DNA of 39,524 nt, from contig PFAJ01000015.1 in the NCBI GenBank assembly GCA_002773695.1, positions 1-39,524 on the forward strand, written 5' to 3'. The stretch comes from Candidatus Doudnabacteria bacterium CG10_big_fil_rev_8_21_14_0_10_41_10 (GTDB lineage: Bacteria; Patescibacteriota; Doudnabacteria; UBA920; 2-01-FULL-50-11). The position numbers and the translations under genes are program-made. This document shows, piece by piece, positions 8,751 through 18,766 of the stretch. Within the stretch, counting starts at the first letter, position 1, and each line of letters starts with the position of its first letter. The notes under the pieces were generated by a model. That model searched no databases, was not told the origin of the DNA, and saw only the letters and a program-made list of their open reading frames with translations.

Positions 8751-10913
8751 ATGGAACACAATCATCATCACAATCAGTCGTCTTCATCTTATACTTGCCC
8801 GATGCATCCAGAGGTTCACAAAGACAAACCGGGAATGTGTCCGGAATGCGGGATGAACCTTATAAAAGGGAAGAATAAAGATAATCAACACCATCATAAT
8901 CACCAAGGGCTCAACAAACGTTCCAGCGCTAAAGCTATGGATGGCAGGCATGCAGGGCACAGCACTAACATATTCAAAACCAAGTTTTGGGTAAGTTTGG
9001 TTTTATCTGTCCCCGTCGTCTCTTATTCAGACATTGTTCTGAATTTATTAAATTATCAAGCCCCGGTTTTTCCCGGTTCAAAATTTTTACCGTTTGTTTT
9101 AGGATCAGTAATATTTTTTTACGGCGGTTTAGTTTTTTTGCAAAGCGCCTATCGTGAACTCAAAGCCAGGATGCCCGGCATGATGACGCTAATTGCGCTT
9201 GCCATAACCACGGCTTATGTTTATAGCGTGTATGTAGTTTTTACCGGTGGCGAAAAAACATTGTTTTGGGAGCTGGCAACTTTAATCGTCGTAATGTTAC
9301 TCGGACACTGGATAGAAATGCGGGCGGTAAGCGGCGCGCAAGGCGCTTTGAAAGAACTTTCGAAACTGTTGCCAGATGAGGCCGAAGTAATCCGTGAAGG
9401 AAAAACCATCATGGTTTCCTTGGATGAAGTTAAAACAACCGATCTTGTTTTGGTAAAGCCTGGAGGAAAGATACCAACCGACGGGGTGGTTTCCGAAGGT
9501 AGCTCTGATGTGGATGAAGCCCTGGCAACCGGCGAGTCCAAGCCGGTTGAAAAAAAGAAAGGAAGTGAGGTTATTGCCGGCACCATAAATGGCGACGGGT
9601 CTTTGAAAATTGAAGTTACAAAAATTGGCGACGAAACTTTTTTGGCGGGAGTTATGCGGCTCGTTGCCGAGGCGCAAGCTTCCAAATCGCGGATGCAGCT
9701 ACTTTCCGACCGCGCCGCTTATTATTTAACAATTATCGCTGTCGTTACCGGTACCATAACTTTTGCAACATGGCTTGCGTATGCCGAACCAGCTTTTGCC
9801 ATAGAAAGAATGGTTGCGGTATTGGTTATCGCCTGCCCGCACGCCTTGGGGCTTGCTATCCCTTTAGTCGCCTCAATTTCCACTACCAAAGCGGCCAACA
9901 ACGGATTTTTGGTCAAACAACGAATGAGCCTGGAGGCGGCGCGAAAAATTGACGTGGTGTTGTTTGATAAAACCGGAACGCTTACGAAAGGTGAATTCGG
10001 CGTTGATACAATTGTCCCTTCCGTCGGTAACGACGAAGATGAAGTATTACAGTTAGCCGCCTCGGTAAATTCGCGTTCCGAGCATCCAATAGCTCGTGCG
10101 ATAGTAAAATTTGCAAACGAAAAAGGAATTGATTTGAAGCCAGTAAAGAATTTCGAAAGAATTGCGGGCAAAGGCGCACGGGGAGAAGTGGGTGCTCAAA
10201 ATCAAAAAGTGCAAGTAGGCAGTCCGTCATTAGCTGAAGAGTTAGGCGTTCAAATCGACAGTTCTTTGCGACCACGGATAGAAGAATTGTCTGGGCAAGG
10301 AAAAACAGTTATTCATGTAATTTCTGAAAATAAATTGATTGGTAGTATCGCGCTTGGAGATATTATTAGACAAGAATCAAAAGAGGCGATTAAACAACTC
10401 AAACAGATGGGAATAAAATCGGCGATGATTACCGGGGACTCGGAAGACGTCGCCAAGTGGGTCGCCAAAGAACTTGAATTGGACGAGTATTTCGCTAAGG
10501 TAATGCCTGAACAAAAATCGGATAAGGTAAAACTTTTGCAGTCGAAAGGTCAGAAGGTTGCGATGGTCGGTGACGGCATCAATGACGCGCCGGCATTGAC
10601 CCAAGCAGATTTGGGAATTGCTATTGGAGCAGGCACTAACGTCGCGATTGAATCTGCCGGGATAATTTTAGTTAAAAATGATCCGTGCGATATTGTGAAG
10701 ATTGTTCGGCTCTCAAAGATGACCTATACAAAAATGATTCAAAATCTATTTTGGGCAGCCGGATACAATATTGTCGCCATACCGCTGGCCGCCGGCGTGT
10801 TGGCGTTTAAAGGCATAACTTTGCAACCGGCACTGGCCGCGCTTTTTATGTCGCTGTCAACCATTATCGTTGCTATTAACGCGGTGATGTTAAAGAGGAA
10901 ATCATTAAGTTAA
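8751..10913 (+). CDS. copB: CopB-type heavy-metal P1B ATPase (CPH motif) with N-terminal heavy-metal-binding domain
   Basis: YTCPMHPEVHKDKPGMCPECGMNL; His-rich linker; VLVIACPHALGLAIP; DKTGTLTKGE; MVGDGINDAPALTQADLGIAIGAG. Confidence 0.95.
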   Translation: MEHNHHHNQSSSSYTCPMHPEVHKDKPGMCPECGMNLIKGKNKDNQHHHNHQGLNKRSSAKAMDGRHAGHSTNIFKTKFWVSLVLSVPVVSYSDIVLNLLNYQAPVFPGSKFLPFVLGSVIFFYGGLVFLQSAYRELKARMPGMMTLIALAITTAYVYSVYVVFTGGEKTLFWELATLIVVMLLGHWIEMRAVSGAQGALKELSKLLPDEAEVIREGKTIMVSLDEVKTTDLVLVKPGGKIPTDGVVSEGSSDVDEALATGESKPVEKKKGSEVIAGTINGDGSLKIEVTKIGDETFLAGVMRLVAEAQASKSRMQLLSDRAAYYLTIIAVVTGTITFATWLAYAEPAFAIERMVAVLVIACPHALGLAIPLVASISTTKAANNGFLVKQRMSLEAARKIDVVLFDKTGTLTKGEFGVDTIVPSVGNDEDEVLQLAASVNSRSEHPIARAIVKFANEKGIDLKPVKNFERIAGKGARGEVGAQNQKVQVGSPSLAEELGVQIDSSLRPRIEELSGQGKTVIHVISENKLIGSIALGDIIRQESKEAIKQLKQMGIKSAMITGDSEDVAKWVAKELELDEYFAKVMPEQKSDKVKLLQSKGQKVAMVGDGINDAPALTQADLGIAIGAGTNVAIESAGIILVKNDPCDIVKIVRLSKMTYTKMIQNLFWAAGYNIVAIPLAAGVLAFKGITLQPALAALFMSLSTIIVAINAVMLKRKSLS

Positions 10914-10921
10914 TTATTAAC

Positions 10922-11091
10922 GAGAACTTACGCGTTTTCTCTGTCTTTTGTAAAGGTGACCTTTGGCTGTGAAAATACCCGCACGTGGATGGAATAACGT
11001 AAATTCAAGAGTTTTTTCGCCTAAGCTGCCAGATTTAGGAGCCAAAGGTCACCTTTGCAATTGATGGTTGCGACCAAGTGCGTAGGTACTA
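10922..11091. repeat. Degenerate MITE-like element (about 170 bp) with internal 17-bp perfect inverted repeat
   Basis: gagaacttacgcg / tgcgtaggtacta degenerate ends; aaaggtgacctttggct (10952-10968) / agccaaaggtcaccttt (11040-11056). Confidence 0.65.
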
Positions 11092-11099
11092 ATAAGAAT

Positions 11100-11591
11100 A
11101 TGAAGAAAGCAATTTTAGTTGTTGCGAGTTTATCGTTAATCATTCCCGGTGTTGCCTTGGCTCACGGCGGCACAATGATGGATTTTGAGAGCGCCGATGA
11201 TAATTTTGACATGATGCGTTACGTGGAAGACCAAGTGGTGGGCGATGAAGTGCATGAGGAAATGGAAGATTTAATGATAAAGATGATGTCAGGCGAGATG
11301 ACGCAAGATGAAACTCAAAGAATGGTCGAGTTGATGGACGAATATCCGGGCGCGGGCGGCATGATGTCGGCGAGAATGATGGGAAGTGGAATGCTTGCCC
11401 GCCACAGTCAGCTTTGGACTGACGGAGGTGGGATGGGCGGGGGAAACGGATTTGGGATGATGGGCGGCTTTGGTATGATGCCCGGATTTGGTTTTGCCGG
11501 CGCCAATATTTTTTCCTGGCTAATTTCGCTTGTCTGGCTGGCGGTTGGGGCGCTGCTGGTTGTCTTTCTTGCGAAAAAGATTTGGAAGTAA
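11100..11591 (+). CDS. Met-rich exported/membrane protein, probable metal-resistance accessory
   Basis: Signal peptide MKKAILVVASLSLIIPGVALAHGG; Met-rich middle; C-terminal TM; ATG at 11100 chosen over the ORF-track start. Confidence 0.8.
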   Translation: MKKAILVVASLSLIIPGVALAHGGTMMDFESADDNFDMMRYVEDQVVGDEVHEEMEDLMIKMMSGEMTQDETQRMVELMDEYPGAGGMMSARMMGSGMLARHSQLWTDGGGMGGGNGFGMMGGFGMMPGFGFAGANIFSWLISLVWLAVGALLVVFLAKKIWK

Positions 11592-11632
11592 GTTTGACAA
11601 GGTCATTTACCAAATATCAAAAAACCTCCCTT

Positions 11633-11669
11633 CGTCAGTCAGCCGCGGCTGACTTGATCGGTGCGGTTT
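11633..11669. repeat. Second copy of cgtcagtcagccgcggctgacttgatcggNgcggttt
   Basis: Matches 2421-2457 with one difference; contains the 16-bp palindrome gtcagccgcggctgac. Confidence 0.85.
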
Positions 11670-11753
11670 GTTTTTTGCAAGCGAGCTTGACGGTTGGGAA
11701 ACGAAAAGATATTATGACCGGAAGGTGAGAGGAGGATTACGATCGATCTGGAA

Positions 11754-12008
11754 GTGACCTTCCACGCCTATAATGGCAGACTTATCCGTTGCGTGAGGTG
11801 GAAGGGCAGTGTGTTCTTGCACCAGTTAGATTGGAGGGGATGGCATGACTACTATGGTTCAGTATATTCTGCGCATGCCGGAAATAAGCTGACCATACAA
11901 AAGGCGGCCGATTGTCTCGCAGGCATTTTGAAATCAGAGCCGGGTATGGTTGAGCGAGAACGTTTGCTGTATGAGTTCAACTTGAAAGATTTTCTTCTGG
12001 ACGCCTGA
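11754..12008 (+). CDS. Small protein of unknown function
   Basis: 84-aa ORF with GTG start; strong SD (gaggagg at 11729) lies too far upstream for this GTG, so the start is uncertain. Confidence 0.5.
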   Translation: MTFHAYNGRLIRCVRWKGSVFLHQLDWRGWHDYYGSVYSAHAGNKLTIQKAADCLAGILKSEPGMVERERLLYEFNLKDFLLDA

Positions 12009-12107
12009 GCCCAACGCCTCATTACTATGGCGCACGCCTTGCCGACATGGCAGGAGACGGAGTTTTTTTATCACATATATAGAGAAGAAGAGAATAGCCC
12101 TCAAATA

Positions 12108-12163
12108 GGGTCAGGAGCAATTTTCTTCTCTACATATCTACATAGATAAATAGCTCCTGACCC
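12108..12163. repeat. REP-like hairpin, inverted copies of gggtcaggagc / gctcctgaccc
   Basis: gggtcaggagc 12108-12118 and gctcctgaccc 12153-12163; same motif as the tandem repeats at 1394-1477. Confidence 0.8.
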
Positions 12164-12324
12164 CTTTTCTTCACAGACTGAAAAAAATTCCTGATTGTTT
12201 TTTCTTTTTAGGTATATAGATTGATGGAAAGTCCGATCATTATTTATAAATCAAAAAGATTTATCAGGTGAGTCGTAAGATTACAACCATCGCTGAAAAT
12301 ATTAAGTAGTTTTGTTAGGATTTT

Positions 12325-12951
12325 ATGTTAAGCTTACCATTGAATACCCGTAACGGATTGGTTATAGTCGCTCATCCAGATGACGAAACTATTTGGATGG
12401 GAGGGACGATTTTTTCCTTTCCGCAGGTCAACTGGACGATTTTTTCGTTGTGCCGGAGCAGTGATTCCGATCGAGAGCCAAAATATATGCGGGTCTGCTC
12501 GCTCTACCCCGCACGCGGGATTATAACAGATTTAGAGGATGAAGGAATAATGAGCGTAGAAGAAAGCGTCGGTAAAATAAAAAGAATAATCAAAACTGAG
12601 CTGGTAACGAAAAGTTATGATATAATATTCACTCATGGATCCAATGGTGATTATGGCCATCTACGTCATAAAGGTGTTCATCGGGCAGTGACCGATTTGA
12701 TTAAAGCTCGCACCCTTTCCTGTCGGAAGCTTTATTATTTCTCCTATTTCCTTGATTCCAAAAAGAAGATTGCGCTACCCAAAGTTCCCGCGAAATACTT
12801 TATGAACCTACCTCTACCGGTCTGGCAGAAGAAAAAAAATTTAATACATGAAATTTATGGATTTAGCAGAAAATCTTTTGAATATCGAAGCTGTTCTAAA
12901 ATAGAAACTTTTGTTGATTCTAAATATAATGAAAACATTAATACTTTTTGA
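12325..12951 (+). CDS. PIG-L (LmbE-like) deacetylase family protein
   Basis: VIVAHPDDETIWMGGTI ... FTHGSNGDYGHLRHKGVHRAV. Confidence 0.92.
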   Translation: MLSLPLNTRNGLVIVAHPDDETIWMGGTIFSFPQVNWTIFSLCRSSDSDREPKYMRVCSLYPARGIITDLEDEGIMSVEESVGKIKRIIKTELVTKSYDIIFTHGSNGDYGHLRHKGVHRAVTDLIKARTLSCRKLYYFSYFLDSKKKIALPKVPAKYFMNLPLPVWQKKKNLIHEIYGFSRKSFEYRSCSKIETFVDSKYNENINTF

Positions 12952-14074
12952 TTACCCGCCAACCCCCACAGGGCTTTCTATGCAGGGCGATATGCTTTAT
13001 CGAGGTATGAAAGATAATGGTGAGGAAGTCATGTCATGCAATTTGACTGGCAGTTTGCAAAAGCAATGGTTATATGGTTCATTCAAACCCGATATTGTTG
13101 TTGGAGTTGGGCACTGGGGAGATGTTCCCGACGTGGTAATCCATCCTCAAAAATTTGGTGTAATCCCGGTGCCATGGTTTGTGGCTGATGGCTGGGTGGC
13201 GAATTATCATGATATACTCAGTTCCTTGCCTTTGGCCTTTATTACCAGCGAGTGGGTGAAGACAACTTATGCCCGGGATGGTGTGGATGTTAAGAATTTT
13301 GTAGTTGCTCATATTGGGATTGAACCTGATATTTACAAACCCATTTCAAAATCCGATCCAAGGGTAAAGCTGGTAAGAAACGCACTCGGGATCGCAGATG
13401 ACGAAGCCATGATTTTGACAATCGGCGGGGACGTGACCTCCAAGGGCGCGCAGGAGATGTTTAAAGCTTTAAAAATAGTAAATAAGGATTTCCGAAATTG
13501 GAAATATGTTTGCAAGACTTGGGGAGGAGGATCTTCAATAGACCATCGAGCGGATGAGTTACGGTTAATTGAGGAATTAGGAGACGCAAAGGATCGGGTG
13601 ATTTATCAGCAAGGTTCTTTTTCTCGCGATTTTTTACCTTACTTAATAAATGCCTGTGATATATACGCAGCCCCTAGTCGACTGGATGGGTATGGGATGA
13701 TACAGGTAGAGGCCCAAGCTTGCGGGATCCCAGTAATTTCGATAAATAAAATGGGACCACAAGAAACCATAGTTAATGGTAAGACCGGGTTTTTAGCGCG
13801 AGTTGCAGAGACTGTTGATTTATCAGAAGAGTGGGTTTACGAAGATATGGGATTTGAAAAAAAACATAAAAAAAAATTCGATCGTCCAAAAACCTTTGCC
13901 TATCGGGCGGATGTTGGAGAACTGGCAAATTATTTGATCAGTCTACTCGCCTCCCCAAAGTTACGTGAAGAGATGGGCCGGGCAGGACGTGAACATGTTT
14001 TGTTAAATTTTGAATATCACAAACTTGCGAAAGAAATGACTAAAAAGGTTAAACAACACCTAAATATTTCGTGA
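12929..14074 (+). CDS. Glycosyltransferase (GT4-like)
   Basis: Starts inside upstream gene (23-nt overlap); C-terminal region INACDIYAAPSRLDGYGMIQVEAQACGIPVIS typical of GT-B/GT4. Confidence 0.88.
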   Translation: MKTLILFDYPPTPTGLSMQGDMLYRGMKDNGEEVMSCNLTGSLQKQWLYGSFKPDIVVGVGHWGDVPDVVIHPQKFGVIPVPWFVADGWVANYHDILSSLPLAFITSEWVKTTYARDGVDVKNFVVAHIGIEPDIYKPISKSDPRVKLVRNALGIADDEAMILTIGGDVTSKGAQEMFKALKIVNKDFRNWKYVCKTWGGGSSIDHRADELRLIEELGDAKDRVIYQQGSFSRDFLPYLINACDIYAAPSRLDGYGMIQVEAQACGIPVISINKMGPQETIVNGKTGFLARVAETVDLSEEWVYEDMGFEKKHKKKFDRPKTFAYRADVGELANYLISLLASPKLREEMGRAGREHVLLNFEYHKLAKEMTKKVKQHLNIS

Positions 14075-14187
14075 ATAATTTTTAATCGAAAGAAAAATCC
14101 AAGCCAAAAGCCAGGACCGATAATTGTTCTACTATCGATAATAAAAAGTTTTTACTTCGCTAAACCAGAGAAAGCTCACCCGGGTTT

Positions 14188-15321
14188 TTAGAGGAAGAAA
14201 GGAATTTTTTTTTGTTTGAGACAATGATAGGCGAAAAGGTAAGAACCGGCAGACCATCCTTGAAAAGTAACCCCCATAGGTTTTCCGGTTTGGCCACTTA
14301 GCCATTCATTAAATTCCCAGAGCTTGTGTTTCCCCGCTCGATTAGCTAAAGCTAGTTGTTGAAGATTCCGGCCTGCTTTTTTTAGTTGTCCAGTTTTAAC
14401 TAAAGCCGCGATATACCAGCCTCCAATATATGGCCAGATTCCACCGTTAAGATAATGGTGAGGAGTTTTTGCCGCACATTTGGAAAAATAGGAGTGCCAT
14501 TCTTTGTCGTTTGGTTTAATGGGTGGATGTATGGTTTTACAAGGGAAAGGTTTATTGATTTTATTTTTTTCGATGTGTCGCAAGATCCCAAGGGAAATTG
14601 GTCGGGTTGCCAGTCCGGTCACGATTGCAAGAATATTACCAAACGTATCAAACCATGTTCCTTGCTCTCGGTCACCGTCGTGACCCTTCCAAACCCAAGG
14701 AAGGTAATACCCTCTCGTTTTGTCGTAAAGAGAGTTGTATTTTTTACCATTTATAACTTTTTTTATATGTTTTGCAAGGGCCATTTTATCATGTATTTTA
14801 AGCGCGGCATAGTAGAGTGCTAGTGTATTTAATACGCGGCCGTATTTATGGGGAAAAGCGTCTTGCCAGTCCATTGTGGGTTGTTGGACAATCAATTTGT
14901 CTTCGTTGGGGTCTTGATAAGATAACCATGCTAGTGCTTTTTTTAGGCTGGACTGGTATTTGTTGATTAGATTTAAATCGTGGTACTTTTTAGAGTACGC
15001 ATGATGTCCAATTAAATACCATAGCGTGGAGTCAATCGTATTAAAGGTTACATCTGATTGCCTTTCAAGATTATAGTCGCCTACCGCGTTAGGAATTTGT
15101 CCCAAACCCGACTGGTTTTTCGCCAAAGTTACCAAGCTTTTGGCGAAAGGAGTTTTGAATTTTTCCCCAGCTAAAGACGCGCCGATTGAAGTAATCATGC
15201 TATCTCTTGCCCATAGCGCCTCATATCCGCCAGGCAATCCAGACGCACTAAACCCTCGTCGATTAACACAATGTTCTAACACTTTTATTGCTTGTTGATA
15301 GCCTTCTTCTACAACGCTCAT
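14188..15321 (-). CDS. Amylo-alpha-1,6-glucosidase-like / six-hairpin glycosidase protein
   Basis: GGYEALWARDSMITSIGASL; (alpha/alpha)6-type repeats; GGIWPYIGGWYIAAL. Confidence 0.8.
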   Translation of the reverse strand: MSVVEEGYQQAIKVLEHCVNRRGFSASGLPGGYEALWARDSMITSIGASLAGEKFKTPFAKSLVTLAKNQSGLGQIPNAVGDYNLERQSDVTFNTIDSTLWYLIGHHAYSKKYHDLNLINKYQSSLKKALAWLSYQDPNEDKLIVQQPTMDWQDAFPHKYGRVLNTLALYYAALKIHDKMALAKHIKKVINGKKYNSLYDKTRGYYLPWVWKGHDGDREQGTWFDTFGNILAIVTGLATRPISLGILRHIEKNKINKPFPCKTIHPPIKPNDKEWHSYFSKCAAKTPHHYLNGGIWPYIGGWYIAALVKTGQLKKAGRNLQQLALANRAGKHKLWEFNEWLSGQTGKPMGVTFQGWSAGSYLFAYHCLKQKKIPFFL

Positions 15322-17552
15322 ATTTTTTCTAGGTGGTCTCTTACTTGTGAATTTTCAAATTCTAGCCTAGCCAAAAGATAGGACAGGGTTGATTCAGCTC
15401 CCTCATTGAGGTTTAAAGAGTATTGTCCCACCCCATCGTGGCAACCGCCCGTAACTTCGTCATAAACCATTTGTTGCAGATTGTTTTTACCGAGAAACCA
15501 GGTGAAGGCCTGATAGGCATTGGTTAAGTGCTTTAATTTTTTTGTAGTTTTGTAAGCGGTAATTTGAGACTGCACCATTGACGCGGTGTCTTCCGGCTGT
15601 TGGTCGTAATAGGATCGGTGTTTACCTTTGGCGTACCAGCCATTTTGTCCGATAGGTGAGTAATGTTTTTTTTTAAAAGTAATATCAGTAAGAAAATTGA
15701 GACTAGTCTGACCGACTTTTAAATATTTTTTTTCACGAGTGATATCGTAAGCAAAAAATAAACACTCCGAGAGTTTGCTGTTGGAATAGGTTAGGTTGTC
15801 TTCAAACCATAGCCATTGAGGAGCCGCCGATTCTTGATATAGTTTGATCTGTTTATCAGCAAGTTTTTTAAAGATTATCAGTAGTTTTTTGTTGGGATAA
15901 TTTTTTAGATAAAAATACAGACCAGACATTGCAAAAGCGATTGCTCGCGGAGCCTTTAGCGCATTTATGGTCACAAGAGATTTTTGGAACAAGTTTTTTG
16001 CCTTAGTCAAAATATTTTTTGGTAAATAATCTTGGGCGGTAAGGTATCCCAAAGCCCAGATTATCCGGCCTTGCGCATCTTCCTCAAAAGTCGTATCTTT
16101 TTTCTTTTTAATACTTACTATGTTGGCAAAACTACCATTGGGTCGTTGAACGAAATGGAGAAAATTTAAATAGGTTTGGATTAAATCTTCCACTTTTTGC
16201 GTGGGTTCGAGTAGATAATATTGGCCGCACACTATCAATGCCCGGGCATTGTCGTCAGCGCTGTAACCAAACCGCAAGTTTGGTTTATCGTAGGTGGCGT
16301 GTTGGATCAGTCCAAACTTATCAGTTAGTTTAACTAAATGGTCAAGTTTTATATCAGGAAACTTTTTTTCTTTTTCGGCAAAATTAGCAATTCGATTGTA
16401 GACATCAAAATATAAAGAGGCGACATTGGGCCAGATCATATGGCGGGTGGAAGCGTAAGCCGCTTGACTCATGGTTTTTAGGAGTTGTTCATTTCCTGCA
16501 AGTTTAGAAATAGCATGGCTGATAGCGCTTGGATTTCTAAATTTAACAAGGATTCCATTTTTATCGTTTATTACCCATTTGGCATATTCAGAGGGCGTAC
16601 TAACAGCAGGCCGACCACAGCCAAGAGCATAAGAAAGAGTTCCACTGACTGATTGGTTTGGATTGAGAGATGGTGAGATATATATATCAGTTGCTTTAAG
16701 GTAGTTAACGAGTTCCTCATATGACAGATATTTATTATAAAATTTTACGTATTTTTTTAAACCCAGAAGTTCAATTTCCCGCACCAAGGAATTACGATAG
16801 GCTTCCCCTTCACGCGACCGTAACACAGGATGAGTGGCGCCAAGTAATAAGTAGATGAGATTCGGATGCTTTTTAATCAATCGGGGCAAGGCTCGGATGA
16901 CATATTGGATCCCTTTGTCCGGACTCAGAAAACCAAAGGTGGTCAATACTAGACGGTTTTTTAGACCAAAATCAGATTTGAAAGAATCGCTTGGATCAAA
17001 AGTGGTCGAAGGAATGCCATGGGGAATAAGAATAATTTTAGATTTTGGTATGGAGTAATTATTTTCAAGCAGAACTTTTGATCGGTGGTTCATGACAATT
17101 ATCGCTTTGCTGTATTTGGCGATTGTTTTAACATTATCTATGATATTTTTTTTGGGTTGAGGAAGGACTGTATGAAAACTGGTAACCACCGGCTTTTTTA
17201 TAACCTGTAGAAAAGGGATTATATAATCACCCCAATTGCCCCCAAAAATTCCAAATTCATGCTGGATGTTAACCAGCTTTATAGGATTAAGCTTGTTAAT
17301 CTCTTGGGCTAAGCTCACATAATGGGAGGCATGATCAGCGGCTATTTGGCCCTGGACAATACCCGGGTAGTTATAAAGACTTGTTTCATTTTCATTGATA
17401 GCTATAACTTTGGATTTTATAGTTGGGTTATAGCGTTTGTTTATCGCTCGACATAAGTCCTGGGTAAAAGTTGCAATGCCACATTCTCTCGGAGGGTAAG
17501 TGCTCAATGATAAAATTATTGTATCGTGAGAACTAGGTTTCTTGATAAGCAT
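15318..17552 (-). CDS. GT4 glycosyltransferase fused to a C-terminal six-hairpin glycosidase-like region
   Basis: N-term LSLSTYPPRECGIATFTQDLCRAI... SFHTVLPQP...; C-term helical region GYSADDNARALIVCGQYYLL...QGRIIWALGYLTA. Confidence 0.85.
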   Translation of the reverse strand: MLIKKPSSHDTIILSLSTYPPRECGIATFTQDLCRAINKRYNPTIKSKVIAINENETSLYNYPGIVQGQIAADHASHYVSLAQEINKLNPIKLVNIQHEFGIFGGNWGDYIIPFLQVIKKPVVTSFHTVLPQPKKNIIDNVKTIAKYSKAIIVMNHRSKVLLENNYSIPKSKIILIPHGIPSTTFDPSDSFKSDFGLKNRLVLTTFGFLSPDKGIQYVIRALPRLIKKHPNLIYLLLGATHPVLRSREGEAYRNSLVREIELLGLKKYVKFYNKYLSYEELVNYLKATDIYISPSLNPNQSVSGTLSYALGCGRPAVSTPSEYAKWVINDKNGILVKFRNPSAISHAISKLAGNEQLLKTMSQAAYASTRHMIWPNVASLYFDVYNRIANFAEKEKKFPDIKLDHLVKLTDKFGLIQHATYDKPNLRFGYSADDNARALIVCGQYYLLEPTQKVEDLIQTYLNFLHFVQRPNGSFANIVSIKKKKDTTFEEDAQGRIIWALGYLTAQDYLPKNILTKAKNLFQKSLVTINALKAPRAIAFAMSGLYFYLKNYPNKKLLIIFKKLADKQIKLYQESAAPQWLWFEDNLTYSNSKLSECLFFAYDITREKKYLKVGQTSLNFLTDITFKKKHYSPIGQNGWYAKGKHRSYYDQQPEDTASMVQSQITAYKTTKKLKHLTNAYQAFTWFLGKNNLQQMVYDEVTGGCHDGVGQYSLNLNEGAESTLSYLLARLEFENSQVRDHLEKI

Positions 17553-18576
17553 TATTGTGACGAGATTTTTTTATTTCGGCGATTAGATTTTTGAGTTTTA
17601 CCGAGGCAACAGCAACAGCTCGATCCGCCGCTCCGTAATAGATATACAAATCAGGGCCAAACAAAGCGGTTCCGGTGGGAAAGACCACATTGGAAATCAA
17701 ACCTTTTTTTTCCCATTTTTTTGTAGGTGAAAACAGAGGATCGTGGAGCCGAGCAATTATTTTGCGGGGATTTTTTTTGTCAAGCAGGGCGGCACAAGCG
17801 TGATAAACTCGTCCTTTGTTGTTTTCTTCCACCGTATGAAAAATTAAAAGCCAACCGTCATCGGTGAGCAAAGGTGGACAGCCGCCGCCGATATTTCGAG
17901 ATTCAAACCAGTGCTTATTTTCTAAGATTATGTTTTTTGAAAGGTTTTTTATTTGACCCCGCCAATAGTCAGGAGTAAGCTCATTGAAGTTTTTGAAGAA
18001 AGCTATTTGAATATCAGGAAGGATACGATGGATAAGGGCGTACTGCCCATTGATTTTTTTGGGGAACAAAAACACATCTTTTTCCCAAATCAAGACATTT
18101 TTACCTTCATGGTTTTGATAATACGAGGAGAAGAAATAATAAGAATCTTTTAAAGAAGACTCAGAGAACAGCTTTTCAGCTTCTCGATAGGAAATGAGCG
18201 GGGAAATAATTCCCTGCTTTTTAAATTTTTTTAAATCTGTGCTGGTCGCGTAGGCGGTGACTGCATTTTTTCCATCATGGGCGACGTAAAAAACATAAAA
18301 AGTTTTCCCAACTTTTACTATGCGCGGATCTTCCACCCCGACTTTTTCATAGTCAAACTCCCTTGTCATTATCGGAAATTGTCCGCGCTCAACAACTGTG
18401 GTTGGACCTTTGAGTTTGGCGTAACCGATAGTTGATTTATTTTGTGAATCAATTGCTCTATAAAAAATATGGACGAATTCTCCATCTTTCCAAATACCCG
18501 GGTTTAGGACGCTTTTTTTTTCAAATTCCAGCTCACTTGGTTCGAGAATTACGCCATGTTTTTTGATTTTTAACAT
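17533..18576 (-). CDS. Glycoside hydrolase family 130 (mannosyl-glycan phosphorylase-like)
   Basis: VLNPGIWKDGEFVHIFYRAID...VGVEDPRIVKVGKTFYVFYVAHDG...GGCPPLLTDDGWLLIFHTVE...YIYYGAADRAVAVASV. Confidence 0.88.
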   Translation of the reverse strand: MLKIKKHGVILEPSELEFEKKSVLNPGIWKDGEFVHIFYRAIDSQNKSTIGYAKLKGPTTVVERGQFPIMTREFDYEKVGVEDPRIVKVGKTFYVFYVAHDGKNAVTAYATSTDLKKFKKQGIISPLISYREAEKLFSESSLKDSYYFFSSYYQNHEGKNVLIWEKDVFLFPKKINGQYALIHRILPDIQIAFFKNFNELTPDYWRGQIKNLSKNIILENKHWFESRNIGGGCPPLLTDDGWLLIFHTVEENNKGRVYHACAALLDKKNPRKIIARLHDPLFSPTKKWEKKGLISNVVFPTGTALFGPDLYIYYGAADRAVAVASVKLKNLIAEIKKSRHNNAYQET

Positions 18577-18766
18577 AGTATTGATTCGGTTTTTTGTAAT
18601 TTTCTAATTCTGTATAAGGAAGTGGGGTTTTAGACCCGGTTTTCGAATTGGCGTTATTAAGGTTTTGAGGAAGTTATTTAAGTTTATTATATCTTTTTCT
18701 GGTCTGGAGAGCAATTTATTAGATTTAAAATTAATAATCAAATTTGCTTTTATAAATGGCTATCTT

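Noticed and set aside
9221-9685. 154-aa minus-strand ORF and others antisense to copB (9297..9677, 9722..10171, 9982..10275)
   Set aside because: Shadow ORFs opposite a strongly supported P-type ATPase.
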